DNA of 64,000 nt from Bermanella sp. WJH001 (GCF_030070105.1 NZ_JASJOO010000002.1:620001-684000), one strand, 5' to 3'. Counted from the first letter of the stretch, positions 44,246 to 54,782 are shown. Made by a program: numbers and translations. The notes: generated by a model from the sequence alone, not told the origin.

Positions 44246-46303
44246 ATGTTGCGTCATCTAATAATATTCAGCACAATTTCTTGGTCATTTTTCGCTCAAG
44301 CTACCACCACTGATATCCCTGTACTAAAACCTCAATCTGAGCATGTTTTAACCAACCGTACAGTGGTTCAACACCTATATCAACACCACTATTCTCGTAA
44401 GTACATGAATGACGAATTCTCTGAAAAAGTGTACACGCGCTATTTAAATATTCTCGACAATACACGCTCCTATTTTACACAAGCGGATATCGATCAGTTT
44501 GAACAATACCGCGACAAGTTAGACGATGCGATTAAAACGAACAATCTCGATCCGGCGTTTGTCATTTACAATCGCTACGAACAACGAGCAATAGAGCGTT
44601 TAGATTATGCGCTGGCTCTACTAAAAGGCGGCATTAAACAATTTAACTTTAAAGAAAATGAGTCACTTGAATTAGATCGTGAAAAAGCCCCTTGGGCAAA
44701 ATCCAGCAAAGAGCTGGATATTCTGTGGAACAAGCGCATCAAAAATACGGTTTTAAATCTTAAGCTTGCTGGCAAAGAAGATAAAGACATCATTGAGCTT
44801 CTAGAGCGCCGCTATGAAAGCCAGTTGAATCGAATTAAACAAATTAATGCTGAAGATGCATTTCAGTCTTACATGAACGCCCTCACCTACACTTTTGATC
44901 CTCACACTCAATATATGTCACCGCGTAACAGTGAGAACTTTAATATAAACATGAGTTTATCCCTGCAAGGAATTGGCGCTGTTTTAAGAAGTGAAAATGA
45001 AAACACTATCGTTGAACGACTTGTACCAGGTGGGCCTGCTGCTAAGGCGAATCAGCTTAAACCAAGTGATAAAATCATTGGTGTCGCTCAAGGTAAAGAT
45101 GAAATGGTGGATGTTATTGGCTGGCGCTTAGATGAAGTAGTAGATCTGATTCGTGGACCTAAAGATAGCACCGTTCGCTTAGACATTATCTCAGGTAGCG
45201 GACAGACCGAAACTCATCGCACGATTTCAATTGTTCGCGATGAAGTAAAACTGGAAGATCGTGCTGCACAAAGTGAAGTCATCAACATCAAACGTAATGA
45301 CAAGGCGTACAAACTAGGTGTGATTGATATTCCTGCTTTTTATGCCGACTTTGAAGCTAAAAATGCGAACGACCCTAATTATCGCAGCACTACCCGAGAT
45401 GTAAGCAATCTAATCACGCAATTAAAATCAGAAAATATTGATGGTTTAATTATTGATTTAAGAAATAACGGCGGCGGCTCTTTAGCTGAAGTAAACAACT
45501 TAGTTGGCCTATTCATCCCTCAAGGCCCTACTGTGCAAGTTCATTACAGCTTTGGACACACACAAGTCTTGGCTGACCAAGACCCGTCTGTGCTTTATAA
45601 CGGTCCACTGGTTGTGCTGACCAACCGATTGAGTGCCAGTGCATCAGAAATATTTGCCGGCGCCATTCAAGACTATAGTAGAGGCCTAATTGTGGGCAGC
45701 CAAACATTTGGTAAAGGTACCGTACAGACTTTAATCCCACTATTTCGCGGTCAAATGAAGGTGACCAATGCTAAATTCTATCGTGTAAGCGGAGAAAGCA
45801 CACAGCATCGTGGTGTGATTCCAGATATCCTATACCCAGAAATTTATGACATCGAAAAAATTGGTGAAAGCGCCCTCGAAGAAGCATTGGCGTGGGACAA
45901 AATTGAGCCATCTAAATACAAAGCTCAATCTAGCCTTAGTGGTATTATCCCGTCACTTCAAAAAGCACACGCTCAGCGTATTAAAAATAACCCTGACTTT
46001 GAGTACTTAAATGAACAGGTGGAGTTCCTAAAAGAACTAAGAAATGACACCAGCATTTCCCTGAATATTGATACCAGAGAAAAAGAGCGTTTAGAAACAG
46101 AAGCTCGTCGCCTTGCACTAGAAAACAAACGTCGCAAAGCTAAGGGCCTAAAACAACTTGATAAATTAGAAGAACAAGATGAAGACGAATCAACACAAGA
46201 CCCTGATAAAAAAGACGCAACTGAAGATGCCCTATTGATTGAAGGTGGCGAAATTCTTGTGGACTTCATGAACTCAACAGCTAACGCAATTACTAAGAAG
46301 TAA
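44246..46303 (+). CDS. prc: Tail-specific protease Prc (Tsp), S41A
   Basis: A periplasmic serine protease that trims C-termini and regulates murein hydrolases. 685 aa. It has a short signal sequence (LIIFSTISWSFFAQA), an N-terminal helical domain (about 30-230) and a PDZ domain (IGAVLRSENENTIVERLVPGG). The S41 core has LIIDLRNNGGGS, the catalytic Ser in NRLSASASEIFAGAIQ and Lys in GSQTFGKGTVQ. A charged C-terminal region ends rich in Asp/Glu/Lys. The catalytic dyad is intact. Confidence 0.95.
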   Translation: MLRHLIIFSTISWSFFAQATTTDIPVLKPQSEHVLTNRTVVQHLYQHHYSRKYMNDEFSEKVYTRYLNILDNTRSYFTQADIDQFEQYRDKLDDAIKTNNLDPAFVIYNRYEQRAIERLDYALALLKGGIKQFNFKENESLELDREKAPWAKSSKELDILWNKRIKNTVLNLKLAGKEDKDIIELLERRYESQLNRIKQINAEDAFQSYMNALTYTFDPHTQYMSPRNSENFNINMSLSLQGIGAVLRSENENTIVERLVPGGPAAKANQLKPSDKIIGVAQGKDEMVDVIGWRLDEVVDLIRGPKDSTVRLDIISGSGQTETHRTISIVRDEVKLEDRAAQSEVINIKRNDKAYKLGVIDIPAFYADFEAKNANDPNYRSTTRDVSNLITQLKSENIDGLIIDLRNNGGGSLAEVNNLVGLFIPQGPTVQVHYSFGHTQVLADQDPSVLYNGPLVVLTNRLSASASEIFAGAIQDYSRGLIVGSQTFGKGTVQTLIPLFRGQMKVTNAKFYRVSGESTQHRGVIPDILYPEIYDIEKIGESALEEALAWDKIEPSKYKAQSSLSGIIPSLQKAHAQRIKNNPDFEYLNEQVEFLKELRNDTSISLNIDTREKERLETEARRLALENKRRKAKGLKQLDKLEEQDEDESTQDPDKKDATEDALLIEGGEILVDFMNSTANAITKK

Positions 46304-46323
46304 CAGCGTTTATCCCCGTACAT

Positions 46324-46352
46324 AAAAAAACCACGCTAAGCGTGGTTTTTTT
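46324..46352. terminator. Bidirectional terminator after prc
   Basis: AAAAAAACCACGC TAA GCGTGGTTTTTTT: a seven-pair stem with A and T runs on both sides, between prc (plus) and the DUF599 gene (minus). Confidence 0.9.
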
Positions 46353-46376
46353 ATGTCTAAGAATACTTAAACTTAG

Positions 46377-47087
46377 TTAGCGAATCTTCCCTTCAAGAAT
46401 ATCTGCATCCATCACCAATAACTTAAGCGCTTTAGACGAAAATTCCCGTCTATATAAAACAGCGACAACCAATGTAGTTGCAAACATAAAGAGTAAAGGG
46501 TGAATAAACCAAGCTAAAGATGCCATAGCAAAATAATACGCACGTAAGCCATAATTAAATGCATGACCCGCTTGATCCAAGATTTTACCTGTTGAATAGG
46601 CATATTCTTTACGTTGGCGAGCGTTAAACTCCTCTTGATCAGGCATAGGCGCAGCACCCACTAAAACGCTGCCAAAACCATACTGACGTAGAGACCAAGT
46701 AAAGCTAAAAAAGGCGTATACCATTATAAACAATAGCAAGCCTAGCTTATATTGGTTAAAACCTGAACCTACACTTTCAAATAACACCCACTTTGAAGCA
46801 GACGTCAAAGCCGTTAATACAGCAGCCACAATAATCACAGTTGTAGATGCCATAAAGTTCACATTACGCTCTAGATTTGCAAGTAATGCGGCATCACCAA
46901 TTCTGTTCTCTCGTAACATCATGCGCTCCATCCAAGAAACACGATGCACATCAAGCACAGAGGCTAAACAATGGGTTCGTTTAGCCATGTATTTTGCAAA
47001 ATTACTGTAACCAATCCAAATGATAAAAAAATACAGTAAAGCAATGTAGTTCCAAATTGTGTAATTTAGAAAAAACGTATCTTCCAT
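46377..47087 (-). CDS. DUF599 family membrane protein
   Basis: 236 aa with four hydrophobic helices: about residues 9-27 (IWNYIALLYFFIIWIGYSNF), 77-96 (STTVIIVAAVLTALTSASK), 112-130 and 190-210. The stretch RVSWMERMMLRENRIGDAALLANLERNVNFMAST is the DUF599 signature. The family has no known function. It follows the YajG-like lipoprotein gene by 8 bp, so the two are probably co-transcribed. Confidence 0.85.
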   Translation of the reverse strand: MEDTFFLNYTIWNYIALLYFFIIWIGYSNFAKYMAKRTHCLASVLDVHRVSWMERMMLRENRIGDAALLANLERNVNFMASTTVIIVAAVLTALTSASKWVLFESVGSGFNQYKLGLLLFIMVYAFFSFTWSLRQYGFGSVLVGAAPMPDQEEFNARQRKEYAYSTGKILDQAGHAFNYGLRAYYFAMASLAWFIHPLLFMFATTLVVAVLYRREFSSKALKLLVMDADILEGKIR

Positions 47088-47095
47088 ATACTTCT

Positions 47096-47653
47096 CTACT
47101 TAAGGAAATTAACAATTTCTTTATCATTCAGGGCTTTATTAAACAGCTCCGACAACATGGTATTTAAATAATTTTCATTGAATTCTTTAGCCGGTGCGGT
47201 AGCCACATCTTGCGCCCTATTCGCCGCAAAACGTTTTGTTAAACTTGAACCAGAGCGTGTAATTTTCACCACTATTTCACCTTCTAGTTCAATATGATTC
47301 ACCCAACTCTCATCTGGAGAAAAATAATGCAGCTTAACAATAGTCACTTCTAACTTAGATAAAGGTTCAGGCCCCTTACGCATTTCAATATTTTGGGCAA
47401 CCATGGCGGCCTGTAATGACTCACCAACAGACTTAGCTAAACTTGCTTCAAAGCTAATTGGCCCTTGATTTTTAGCATTGCGGTAACCTAATAATTCTGT
47501 GTTTTCTCGTTGATCCGAGACAACCAGTTCAATAGGCACAGTCACACCATTTAGCTGTGCAAAATCTAATTGAGGTGAAACCTTTAATGATTGCGGCCCA
47601 ACAGCACAACCAACCAATGCCAATAAACATAACGCGATTACTATATTTTTCAT
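47096..47653 (-). CDS. YajG-like lipoprotein
   Basis: 185 aa with a lipoprotein signal (IVIALCLLALVGC; lipobox LVGC) and a mature domain resembling E. coli YajG. The visible features are VVSDQRENTELLGYRNAKNQ and a C-terminal helix with MLSELFNKALNDKEIV. The residue after the lipid Cys is Ala, consistent with outer-membrane sorting by the Lol system. The function of the family is unknown. Confidence 0.8.
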   Translation of the reverse strand: MKNIVIALCLLALVGCAVGPQSLKVSPQLDFAQLNGVTVPIELVVSDQRENTELLGYRNAKNQGPISFEASLAKSVGESLQAAMVAQNIEMRKGPEPLSKLEVTIVKLHYFSPDESWVNHIELEGEIVVKITRSGSSLTKRFAANRAQDVATAPAKEFNENYLNTMLSELFNKALNDKEIVNFLK

Positions 47654-47684
47654 TTTTCTATCCTTTTAAACCATTAACACTATC

Positions 47685-48461
47685 TTAATTTGCTACTTGC
47701 TCAGCTCTTAAGAAAACCCACTCTTTAGCATTTGATTGCTCTGGGCTAAATTTATAGCCGGTGACATCAAATTTCTTAATTTCTTCTACATCCGTGATTT
47801 TGTTTTTGATCACATAAGCGGCCATTAAGCCACGTGCCTTTTTAGCGTAAAAACTAATAATCTTATATTGACCGTTCTTTTCATCTTTGAATACAGGCGT
47901 AATCACATTTGCATGTAACTGCTTCACTTTAACGGCCTTAAAGTATTCATTAGATGCTAAGTTTAACACCACATCTTTTGCTGATTTTTCGTTGTTAATC
48001 ATTTGGGTTATACGATCCCCCCAAAATTCATATAAATTATTACCACGCTGATTAGCGAACTTAGTGCCCATTTCTAGTCGATACGGTTGCATTAAGTCCA
48101 AAGGTTTTAGAAGACCATATAAGCCAGAAAGCATACGCAGATGCTTTTGCGCAAAATTCACGTCAGATTTTTTTAATGAGTACGCATCTAGGCCAGTGTA
48201 GACATCGCCTTTAAAGGCGTACATGGCTGGGCGTGCGTTATCTTGATTAAACGGTAATGACCAATGCTGAAAACGTGTCACGTTAAGTGTTGCAAGTTTA
48301 TCGCTTAACTTCATTAAGCTGGCAACATCCTTTGGTGTTAACTCAGTTAATTCTTCAATCAACAGCTGAGACTGATCAAGCATCTCTGGTTGAGTGAAAT
48401 CATCAAATGGCAAAGGTGTTTCATAATCCAGCGTTTTAGCTGGCGAGACGAGCATTAACAT
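47685..48461 (-). CDS. yaaA: Peroxide-stress protein YaaA (DUF328)
   Basis: 258 aa. The N-terminus [17 protein letters not shown] and the internal [39 protein letters not shown] (positions about 75-135) are diagnostic of YaaA. In E. coli YaaA limits free iron and DNA damage under peroxide. The gene stands alone, 31 bp before the YajG-like gene on the same strand. Confidence 0.95.
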   Translation of the reverse strand: MLMLVSPAKTLDYETPLPFDDFTQPEMLDQSQLLIEELTELTPKDVASLMKLSDKLATLNVTRFQHWSLPFNQDNARPAMYAFKGDVYTGLDAYSLKKSDVNFAQKHLRMLSGLYGLLKPLDLMQPYRLEMGTKFANQRGNNLYEFWGDRITQMINNEKSAKDVVLNLASNEYFKAVKVKQLHANVITPVFKDEKNGQYKIISFYAKKARGLMAAYVIKNKITDVEEIKKFDVTGYKFSPEQSNAKEWVFLRAEQVAN

Positions 48462-48596
48462 GATCTTTCCTTACATCTTTAAATCAAATTGGCGACTTTG
48501 GACGTTTTTCATTTAGTTTAAGGATACGTATAGTAGTTCATTGCTGCCAGCCATCAAAAGCGATAATAATAAAAATGCTTACGAGGCACCCTAGTT

Positions 48597-50414
48597 ATGC
48601 AACCCAAACCCGTCACCGGTATCAATGTGTTTTCTGGTACTTTGCGTATATTGCCAGATATTGCCCGCATTCTTAAGGGTGTTTATCACCTTGCCAGCGC
48701 CAAACCTGAAAAATATCAGTCACTTGGCCGAATGTTTGAAATTCGAGCATCACAACGTCCTGATCATTGCTTTTTACGCTATGAGGATAGTGAATACACC
48801 TATCAAGCATTCAATCAATGGAGCAACCAAATATGCCATTACCTTAGCAGCCAAGGGGTTTCTAATGGGGATACCGTGGCTCTAATGATGGAAAACCGCC
48901 CAGAAACCCTTGCCTGTGTACTTGCTGTGACAAAATTAGGCGCCATCGTAAGTATGATCAACACCACTCAGCGTGATGATGTATTAATTCACTCTTTAAC
49001 AACTGTCACCCCAAAAATGGCCATAGTGGGTGAAGAGTGCATACAAGCATTTACGCACGTGCAAGATCAGATTGATCAGCCAGATACTTTCAAAAAGTTT
49101 TATATGGCTGACGGCTCCTCTCACCCTGCTCCTGATGGGTTCATCGATCTAAATGATGCCATTAAGCAACAGCCTAACAGCAACCCAGAAAGCTCAAAGC
49201 ACGTAAAAATGAAACAAACGGCTTATTACATCTTTACATCTGGCACCACAGGTCTGCCCAAAGCCTCAATTTTAACGCATTTTCGTTGGATTAAAGCCAT
49301 GGGGGCTTTTGGCCTGGCTGCGTTTCGCATTCGAGAAGACGATGTTTATTATGTTTGTTTACCTCTGTATCACAATAACGCCCTGACGGTTTCATGGGCA
49401 AGTATAGTAGGTGCTGGTGCCACCATGGTGTTAGCGCGAAAATTCAGTGCGTCACGATTCTGGGACGATTGCCGCCACTATGGCGTGACAGCTTTTTGTT
49501 ACATTGGCGAACTTTGTCGTTATTTATTAAATCAACCTGAAAAAGAAAATGACCGTAACCATAATGTACGTGTCATTGGTGGAAATGGTTTACGCCCTGA
49601 CATATGGATGAAATTTAAAAAGCGCTTTGCTATACCGCAAATTATGGAACTATATGGTGCCAGTGAATGCAATATCGCCTTTGTTAACAACCTCAATCTA
49701 GACATGACAGCCGGCTACTGCCCCATGAGCTTTAATGTGATCAAATACGACATAGAGCAGGACAAACCAATCCTTAATGAACAAGGCTTTATGATACCTG
49801 TTGCTAAAGGTGAAACAGGCCTATTGATTGCTGAAGTAACAAAGCGAAGCCCTTACGAGGGTTATACAAATACCAAGGCAAATAAAAGCAAAGTTTTAAA
49901 TAATGTATTCAAAAAAGGGGATACATATTTCAATAGCGGTGATCTTGTACAAAAACAAGGTTACAAACACGTCGCATTTGTGGATCGCCTGGGGGATACA
50001 TTTCGCTGGAAAGGTGAAAACGTTGCCACCACTGAGGTCGAAGAAGTGGCCAATCAATTTCCACAAATACAAAACAGTGTGGCTTATGGTGTAGAAATCC
50101 CCAATACAGATGGTCGAGCAGGAATGGCGGCTATCACCTTAACAACTGATCTCAAGCAATTTGACATAAAAGGGTTTACAAATCACATTAAAAGTAAGCT
50201 GCCAAATTATGCAGTGCCGATCTTTATTCGCATAAGACCTTCTCAAGAAATCACAGGAACATTTAAATATAAAAAAGGAACACTTAAGACAGATGGTTTT
50301 GATTATGAGTCGTTCAAGGAGCCTGTTTTTGTTTTATTACCAGGAGAGTCACAATATCAAGAGATTAATACCCAATTAAATGGGGAGCTAAAGCAAGGTA
50401 AATACAAATTCTAA
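48597..50414 (+). CDS. Long/very-long-chain acyl-CoA synthetase (FATP-type)
   Basis: 605 aa, ANL-superfamily adenylation enzyme that activates fatty acids to acyl-CoA. The ATP motif is IFTSGTTGLPKASILTH. The middle motif YGASECNIAF, the motif GDLVQKQGYKHVAFVDRLGDTFRWKGENV and the C-terminal TGTFKYKKGTLK match the FATP/very-long-chain group rather than classical FadD. A hydrophobic stretch near the N-terminus (ARILKGVYHLASA) may associate with membrane. A marine lipid or hydrocarbon lifestyle would fit, as inference. Confidence 0.92.
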   Translation: MQPKPVTGINVFSGTLRILPDIARILKGVYHLASAKPEKYQSLGRMFEIRASQRPDHCFLRYEDSEYTYQAFNQWSNQICHYLSSQGVSNGDTVALMMENRPETLACVLAVTKLGAIVSMINTTQRDDVLIHSLTTVTPKMAIVGEECIQAFTHVQDQIDQPDTFKKFYMADGSSHPAPDGFIDLNDAIKQQPNSNPESSKHVKMKQTAYYIFTSGTTGLPKASILTHFRWIKAMGAFGLAAFRIREDDVYYVCLPLYHNNALTVSWASIVGAGATMVLARKFSASRFWDDCRHYGVTAFCYIGELCRYLLNQPEKENDRNHNVRVIGGNGLRPDIWMKFKKRFAIPQIMELYGASECNIAFVNNLNLDMTAGYCPMSFNVIKYDIEQDKPILNEQGFMIPVAKGETGLLIAEVTKRSPYEGYTNTKANKSKVLNNVFKKGDTYFNSGDLVQKQGYKHVAFVDRLGDTFRWKGENVATTEVEEVANQFPQIQNSVAYGVEIPNTDGRAGMAAITLTTDLKQFDIKGFTNHIKSKLPNYAVPIFIRIRPSQEITGTFKYKKGTLKTDGFDYESFKEPVFVLLPGESQYQEINTQLNGELKQGKYKF

Positions 50415-50425
50415 ACACGGGCCAT

Positions 50426-50452
50426 ACCTGCCTTAGATATACTAAGGCAGGT
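50426..50452. terminator. Hairpin at convergent gene ends
   Basis: ACCTGCCTTA GATATAC TAAGGCAGGT is a perfect 10-bp inverted repeat between the acyl-CoA synthetase and the periplasmic binding protein gene, including the latter's stop codon. There is no clear T run, so termination strength is uncertain. Confidence 0.5.
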
Positions 50453-51212
50453 AGAGCTCTTTAAGAGCGATCCAATCACCATCTAAATCAAAATTTGGTA
50501 TAATTTCTTCTAAAAAAAGATGCACTGACAGCAGATCTTTAGTTAGTAAAATTTTTACTTGATATTCACCACTGGGCTGATTTGAGACATATAGTTTTTC
50601 TTCTATACCTAAAATTTGACTATAAAATTTTAACGGCCCCTCGTTGACGATCACCGCATCCAACTGGTTTCCTTGAGTTAAATCTTTAAGGTTTTGTAAA
50701 TCACTACCGGTATTAACCCGCACGGCTTCACCTTGCGTAACTAATTCATCCAACACAGGATAGGTATAACCATCAATACCACCAATCACCTTACCTTTGA
50801 AGCTAAGTCTATTTTGGTATGAAAATGGCTTTGATTTTTTTGAAACTATTTCATCCTTTAACGTTAAGACAGAGTCAGTCCATAAATATTTCTGCATATT
50901 TTCATCAGCAAACCAAATAGGATTTACAAAAATCACCATAGCACTTTGGCCAGACGCAAGATGACTTCGCAACGACTGCATCGCCACCACTTTTACATCG
51001 AAACGATACATCCCCCTACTTTTTTGTGTCAAATAACGAGCAAAACCAAAGGACAAGCCAATGCGTTTGGATTGACTTACAACCATCGGGGGGAAATTAT
51101 GATATTCATAAATAGTCACCACGACAGGATCTGAATATACATGCCGTGAGAATAGGAGCACAAAAAATAGTAACCAAATAACAATATAAGGTCTTATAGA
51201 AACATTCACCAT
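50442..51212 (-). CDS. Periplasmic substrate-binding protein (SBP_bac_3-like)
   Basis: 256 aa from ATG 51212 (MVNVSIRPYIV), with a signal peptide (YIVIWLLFFVLLFSRHVYS). The mature part has the amino-acid-binding-protein pattern: IYEYHNFPPMVVSQ, FADENMQKYLWTDSV, GGIDGYTYPVLDELV and DAVIVNEGPLKFY. No ABC permease is adjacent. It starts 13 bp after the chemoreceptor stop on the same strand, so it may feed a ligand signal to that receptor. An upstream TTG at 51221 is less likely. Confidence 0.82.
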   Translation of the reverse strand: MVNVSIRPYIVIWLLFFVLLFSRHVYSDPVVVTIYEYHNFPPMVVSQSKRIGLSFGFARYLTQKSRGMYRFDVKVVAMQSLRSHLASGQSAMVIFVNPIWFADENMQKYLWTDSVLTLKDEIVSKKSKPFSYQNRLSFKGKVIGGIDGYTYPVLDELVTQGEAVRVNTGSDLQNLKDLTQGNQLDAVIVNEGPLKFYSQILGIEEKLYVSNQPSGEYQVKILLTKDLLSVHLFLEEIIPNFDLDGDWIALKELYLP

Positions 51213-51224
51213 AATATCCAATGG

Positions 51225-52859
51225 TTATACAACAAAACTGGAAACATGGTCTGTGAGGGTTTTGGATTGTGCATTCAAACCTTTTACTGCATTACCAATT
51301 GATTGTGCACTTTGTTTAGCATTTTGACTTAATTCGTTAACGCCACTTAAGTTTGAATTAATTTCATCAATGACTGATGTTTGTTCTTCAATGGCGGATG
51401 CAACTTGTAGAATTCGATCACTAATGCTCACCAATGATACGGATATATTCGACAAATTTTGCTCAGATTTTTTTGCGTACTCTACAGTGCTGGTTGCTTT
51501 TTCTTGACCGTCTCTCATGGACTCAACAGCACGGTTAACACCGGATCTTAGATTTTCAATCATGTTATTTATGTCACCTGTGGACTGCTGGGTCTTACTT
51601 GCCAAGGTCCTCACTTCATCCGCTACGACTGCAAACCCTCTTCCTTGCTCACCTGCCCGCGCTGCCTCTATTGCCGCATTTAAGGCTAATAAATTAGTTT
51701 GCTCCGCAATGCCTTTGATCACATCTAACACTGATGCTATGTTTGTTGTCTCTTCCACTAACTCTTCAATGACCAACCCTGAATTCTTCACATTTTCTGC
51801 AAGTAATTCTATTTCCTGCATCGCACGATTAAAGTCACTTGAAACCTGTTTAGCGGTACGGTCTGATGCTTGGGCCTCCTCAGAAACTTGCTGAGTATTC
51901 GTCGACACTTCTTGAATCGCTAAACCCATTTCGTGATTGGCCGTGGACACCATTTCCATTGATTTAGAGTATTGCTCACTGTTGTTTAGGCTATCTTGAG
52001 CCCCTTCTTGCAGCCTTCCAGTTGCACTATTTACCTCCATCGCGACCACTTGAATATTTTTCATTAGATGCTGCATACCCGATAAAAATCGATTAAAGCT
52101 ATGGGAGAGTTTGCCAATCTCATCATCTCCCAATCTGGGCATACGCTTGGTTAAATCCCCTTTACCACTTGCCAATTCATCCAACGATTGCGACAGGTTA
52201 TTTAAAGGCCCAATAATCATACGGGGGAAAAACACAGCGACACAGGTTGTTATAAATAAGGCAATTACCACAAGTATCAGGGTTTTAGTTACAGCTTGTT
52301 GTTTAGTTTGTGCCGTATGTAGCTGCAAGGTGGCGGCTTCTTTACCTAACTGCTCTCCTAACACGTCTAACTTATCTCGCATCCCCTCAAAAACCTTATC
52401 AAGACTATTTGAACTTATTTGGGTCGCGTCATTTAAGCTTATACTTTGATTTTTAACTTGTTGGACAAGCGCCTCAGTTTGAGGACGCCAATTATTAAAC
52501 ACAGCCAAAAACTGCTGAGCCTGATTGATGATGTCGTCGGAAACATTAAGAGAAATGATTTTCTTTACTCTATCCTCTACTTGCTGAATATTCTCTTGAT
52601 GGCTTTTGAAATAGCTAGCGTTATTAAGCCCTAATGCAATAGTGCGCTCTGCAATCTGAGCTTGATACAAATCGAGATCAGCATTTAGAACCAGCTCTAT
52701 TCCAGGTATGTATTGTTCGTTAATGTGTGAGTATTCAGAAGAAATCCTTTCCATATCAATAATCTGCAATGCAGAAAGAACAAATAACAAAATGCCAATC
52801 GTTGCAATTGGTAGTCTTAACTTTTTAGCTAAACCAAAATTTGACCAGACCATATTCAT
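51225..52859 (-). CDS. Methyl-accepting chemotaxis protein
   Basis: 544 aa with one membrane helix at about residues 17-35 and another at 187-210 ([20 protein letters not shown]). A four-helix-bundle periplasmic sensor lies between, then HAMP (about 212-265). The long signalling domain has a tip containing [20 protein letters not shown]. There is no CheR-tethering pentapeptide at the end (DHVSSFVV). It is co-directional with the downstream periplasmic binding protein gene. Confidence 0.93.
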   Translation of the reverse strand: MNMVWSNFGLAKKLRLPIATIGILLFVLSALQIIDMERISSEYSHINEQYIPGIELVLNADLDLYQAQIAERTIALGLNNASYFKSHQENIQQVEDRVKKIISLNVSDDIINQAQQFLAVFNNWRPQTEALVQQVKNQSISLNDATQISSNSLDKVFEGMRDKLDVLGEQLGKEAATLQLHTAQTKQQAVTKTLILVVIALFITTCVAVFFPRMIIGPLNNLSQSLDELASGKGDLTKRMPRLGDDEIGKLSHSFNRFLSGMQHLMKNIQVVAMEVNSATGRLQEGAQDSLNNSEQYSKSMEMVSTANHEMGLAIQEVSTNTQQVSEEAQASDRTAKQVSSDFNRAMQEIELLAENVKNSGLVIEELVEETTNIASVLDVIKGIAEQTNLLALNAAIEAARAGEQGRGFAVVADEVRTLASKTQQSTGDINNMIENLRSGVNRAVESMRDGQEKATSTVEYAKKSEQNLSNISVSLVSISDRILQVASAIEEQTSVIDEINSNLSGVNELSQNAKQSAQSIGNAVKGLNAQSKTLTDHVSSFVV

Positions 52860-53032
52860 ACTCCTTTACCCTTATATAGAATAGGAGAAGACTGAACTTA
52901 TTCAATTTGCGAACACGCTTTAATACAGGCTAACTAGCCACTATGAACATACCGGTATATTAATCACTCAGAGATGAGCATTATGACTGGATAATACAAA
53001 TCGCTCTTTTCCAGCAATTTGAGAATAGTATT

Positions 53033-53770
53033 TTGATTGAACTGTCTTACTTTGATACTTCACTGCTTATTGCAGCAGCCCTACTCACAAGCGCCATTGC
53101 TGGGGTCATTGGGCAAGGTGGCGGATTGATGCTGTTTGCATTATTAGCTGTATACCTTGATGCTCCTATCCTTATTGTCTTTCATGGGGCCGTACAACTA
53201 TCCAGTAACGCTAGTCGCGCAGTATTCGCCATGCCTTTTATTAATTGGCGATTAATATCCCCCATTATTCTAGGTACCGTTCTTGGTGCAGCATTGATCA
53301 CCCCTTTGCTCACATTATTTAACTGGCAATGGATGAAAGCCCTTATGGGTTGCTACATTTTGTATATGGTATGGGGAAGCGGCTTGTCTAGCCCAGTCAA
53401 AATCCCAAAGCCAATGCTTAGCTTAGGACTCATACAAGGCAGCCTAGGCATGATACTTGGAGCCACAGGGCCGCTAGGTAATGCCTTGTTATTTGCAAAA
53501 GGTTTAAAAAAGGATGCCATCATTGCAAATAATGCTGTAATCATGAGTGTTAGCCATTGCGCAAAAATCATTCTATTTGGCTTTCTGGGGGTCAATCTTT
53601 GGCAAGACCTTGGTTTGGTATCTTTATTTTGTGTAGCTGCCATTTTGGGTTCTTATGTGGGTAACAACATACGTGGCCATCTAGCAGAAAAGAGTTTCCG
53701 AAGGTTCTTTAAACTGATTCTCACGTTAATGGCATTGCGTATGCTTGCATCGGTTGTACTTGATCTTTAA
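53033..53770 (+). CDS. TSUP family transporter (TauE/SafE-like)
   Basis: 245 aa with about seven to eight membrane helices. The family motifs are AIAGVIGQGGGLMLFALLAV near the start and GLIQGSLGMILGATGPLGNA in the middle, the paired repeats of sulfite-exporter-like proteins. The start is TTG 53033 because the first ATG is about 30 residues inside the first helix. The transported anion is unknown. It is divergent from the chemoreceptor gene. Confidence 0.85.
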   Translation: MIELSYFDTSLLIAAALLTSAIAGVIGQGGGLMLFALLAVYLDAPILIVFHGAVQLSSNASRAVFAMPFINWRLISPIILGTVLGAALITPLLTLFNWQWMKALMGCYILYMVWGSGLSSPVKIPKPMLSLGLIQGSLGMILGATGPLGNALLFAKGLKKDAIIANNAVIMSVSHCAKIILFGFLGVNLWQDLGLVSLFCVAAILGSYVGNNIRGHLAEKSFRRFFKLILTLMALRMLASVVLDL

Positions 53771-53773
53771 GCG

Positions 53774-53789
53774 CTGTCACAACCATGTC
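53774..53789 (-). other. Weak candidate Ter-like site upstream of the Tus-like gene
   Basis: On the minus strand ATGGTTGTGAC resembles the E. coli Ter core (ATGTTGTAAC) with one extra G and one change. It lies in the promoter region of the Tus-like gene, where E. coli tus has an autoregulatory Ter site. The match is poor enough to be chance. Confidence 0.2.
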
Positions 53790-53872
53790 ACATTTACACC
53801 CCATGCTAAGCTGATACTTAAGGCTGCTTAAAAAACCACTTTATCCCCTATCCAAATTACTTTTATGACGCT

Positions 53873-54766
53873 ATGCTCAACAAAAAAGATAACGGTATAA
53901 AAATGAACGCGTCAGACCTCATTCAGACCTTTGACAGTCTTGTAAATACAACAAGCTTACTTTGCCAAAGTGTTCGTTCACAACAACAGGGATACTGGGT
54001 GCCTTTAACTGAAAATGAGCAGATAAATGCAACCACAGGGCTGGATAAAGCTTGTAATATATTGAGTGATTTTTGGTATCAAGACGGGCAAGATGGCCGA
54101 GAAACTCGCAGTTGTTTTGGATTCATTGCAGTACCACAAGCTACTTTAGATATAGCGAATGATGTCAATAATTTAAAAAATACTCTAAAACATCAAACTC
54201 AGATTCTTCAAAAGCAAAACAAACAACATTGGTTAGAACTGAAAGGCCAGTTAGCAAGGCGTCATCCTACCTTACAATCCCAATTGCATTTTTCTGGTTT
54301 AAGCAGGCTTCACCTTAAACAAACTTGGCGTACTATCACCGTAATCAATCGCACCCCAATACGTATTGGTTTTAATTGGTATCACTCAGGTAGAAGCATT
54401 CAAAAAATCTCTGTTCAACAAGCTTATGATGCTCTTGCAAGGCTCGATACAAGCAGCCCACATATTCAAACTCAACTATCAGCAGTGGCAAAACTATCTG
54501 CCAATACACCATTGGCAAAAGTTCAGAATCTCGCCCCAACTATGCGAGCAAATTTATTTTATGATGATGGAGAGTCTCCATTACGCCAAGCAATGAATAT
54601 TTCTTTGCCAATTTTATTTAAAGCCCATAATAAAAAAACATTACCACAACATAACGAACCCGAAATAGAAGCACCCACTGAACGACAAAGAGCCGTACGT
54701 AGTGACCGTAAAATTGAAGACACGCCCTTTTTACCAAGCATCCGCGTACACAGGTACAACCCATAA
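53873..54766 (+). CDS. tus: DNA replication terminus site-binding protein (Tus-like)
   Basis: 297 aa, close to the 309 aa of E. coli Tus. By eye it aligns along the chain. CFGFIAVPQATLDIANDVNNL matches the Tus segment with LSQAALVSHIQHIN. QTWRTITVINRTPIRIGFNW matches YRTLTVLHDPATLRFGW, and a short IRVHRY sits at the C-terminus like Tus PRLHLY. Tus binds Ter sites and blocks replication forks from one side. The call rests on recalled sequence and needs a profile search. It lies just before the GDPD gene, 17 bp ahead of that start. Confidence 0.7.
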   Translation: MLNKKDNGIKMNASDLIQTFDSLVNTTSLLCQSVRSQQQGYWVPLTENEQINATTGLDKACNILSDFWYQDGQDGRETRSCFGFIAVPQATLDIANDVNNLKNTLKHQTQILQKQNKQHWLELKGQLARRHPTLQSQLHFSGLSRLHLKQTWRTITVINRTPIRIGFNWYHSGRSIQKISVQQAYDALARLDTSSPHIQTQLSAVAKLSANTPLAKVQNLAPTMRANLFYDDGESPLRQAMNISLPILFKAHNKKTLPQHNEPEIEAPTERQRAVRSDRKIEDTPFLPSIRVHRYNP

Positions 54767-54782
54767 ATTAAACAGAGATATT

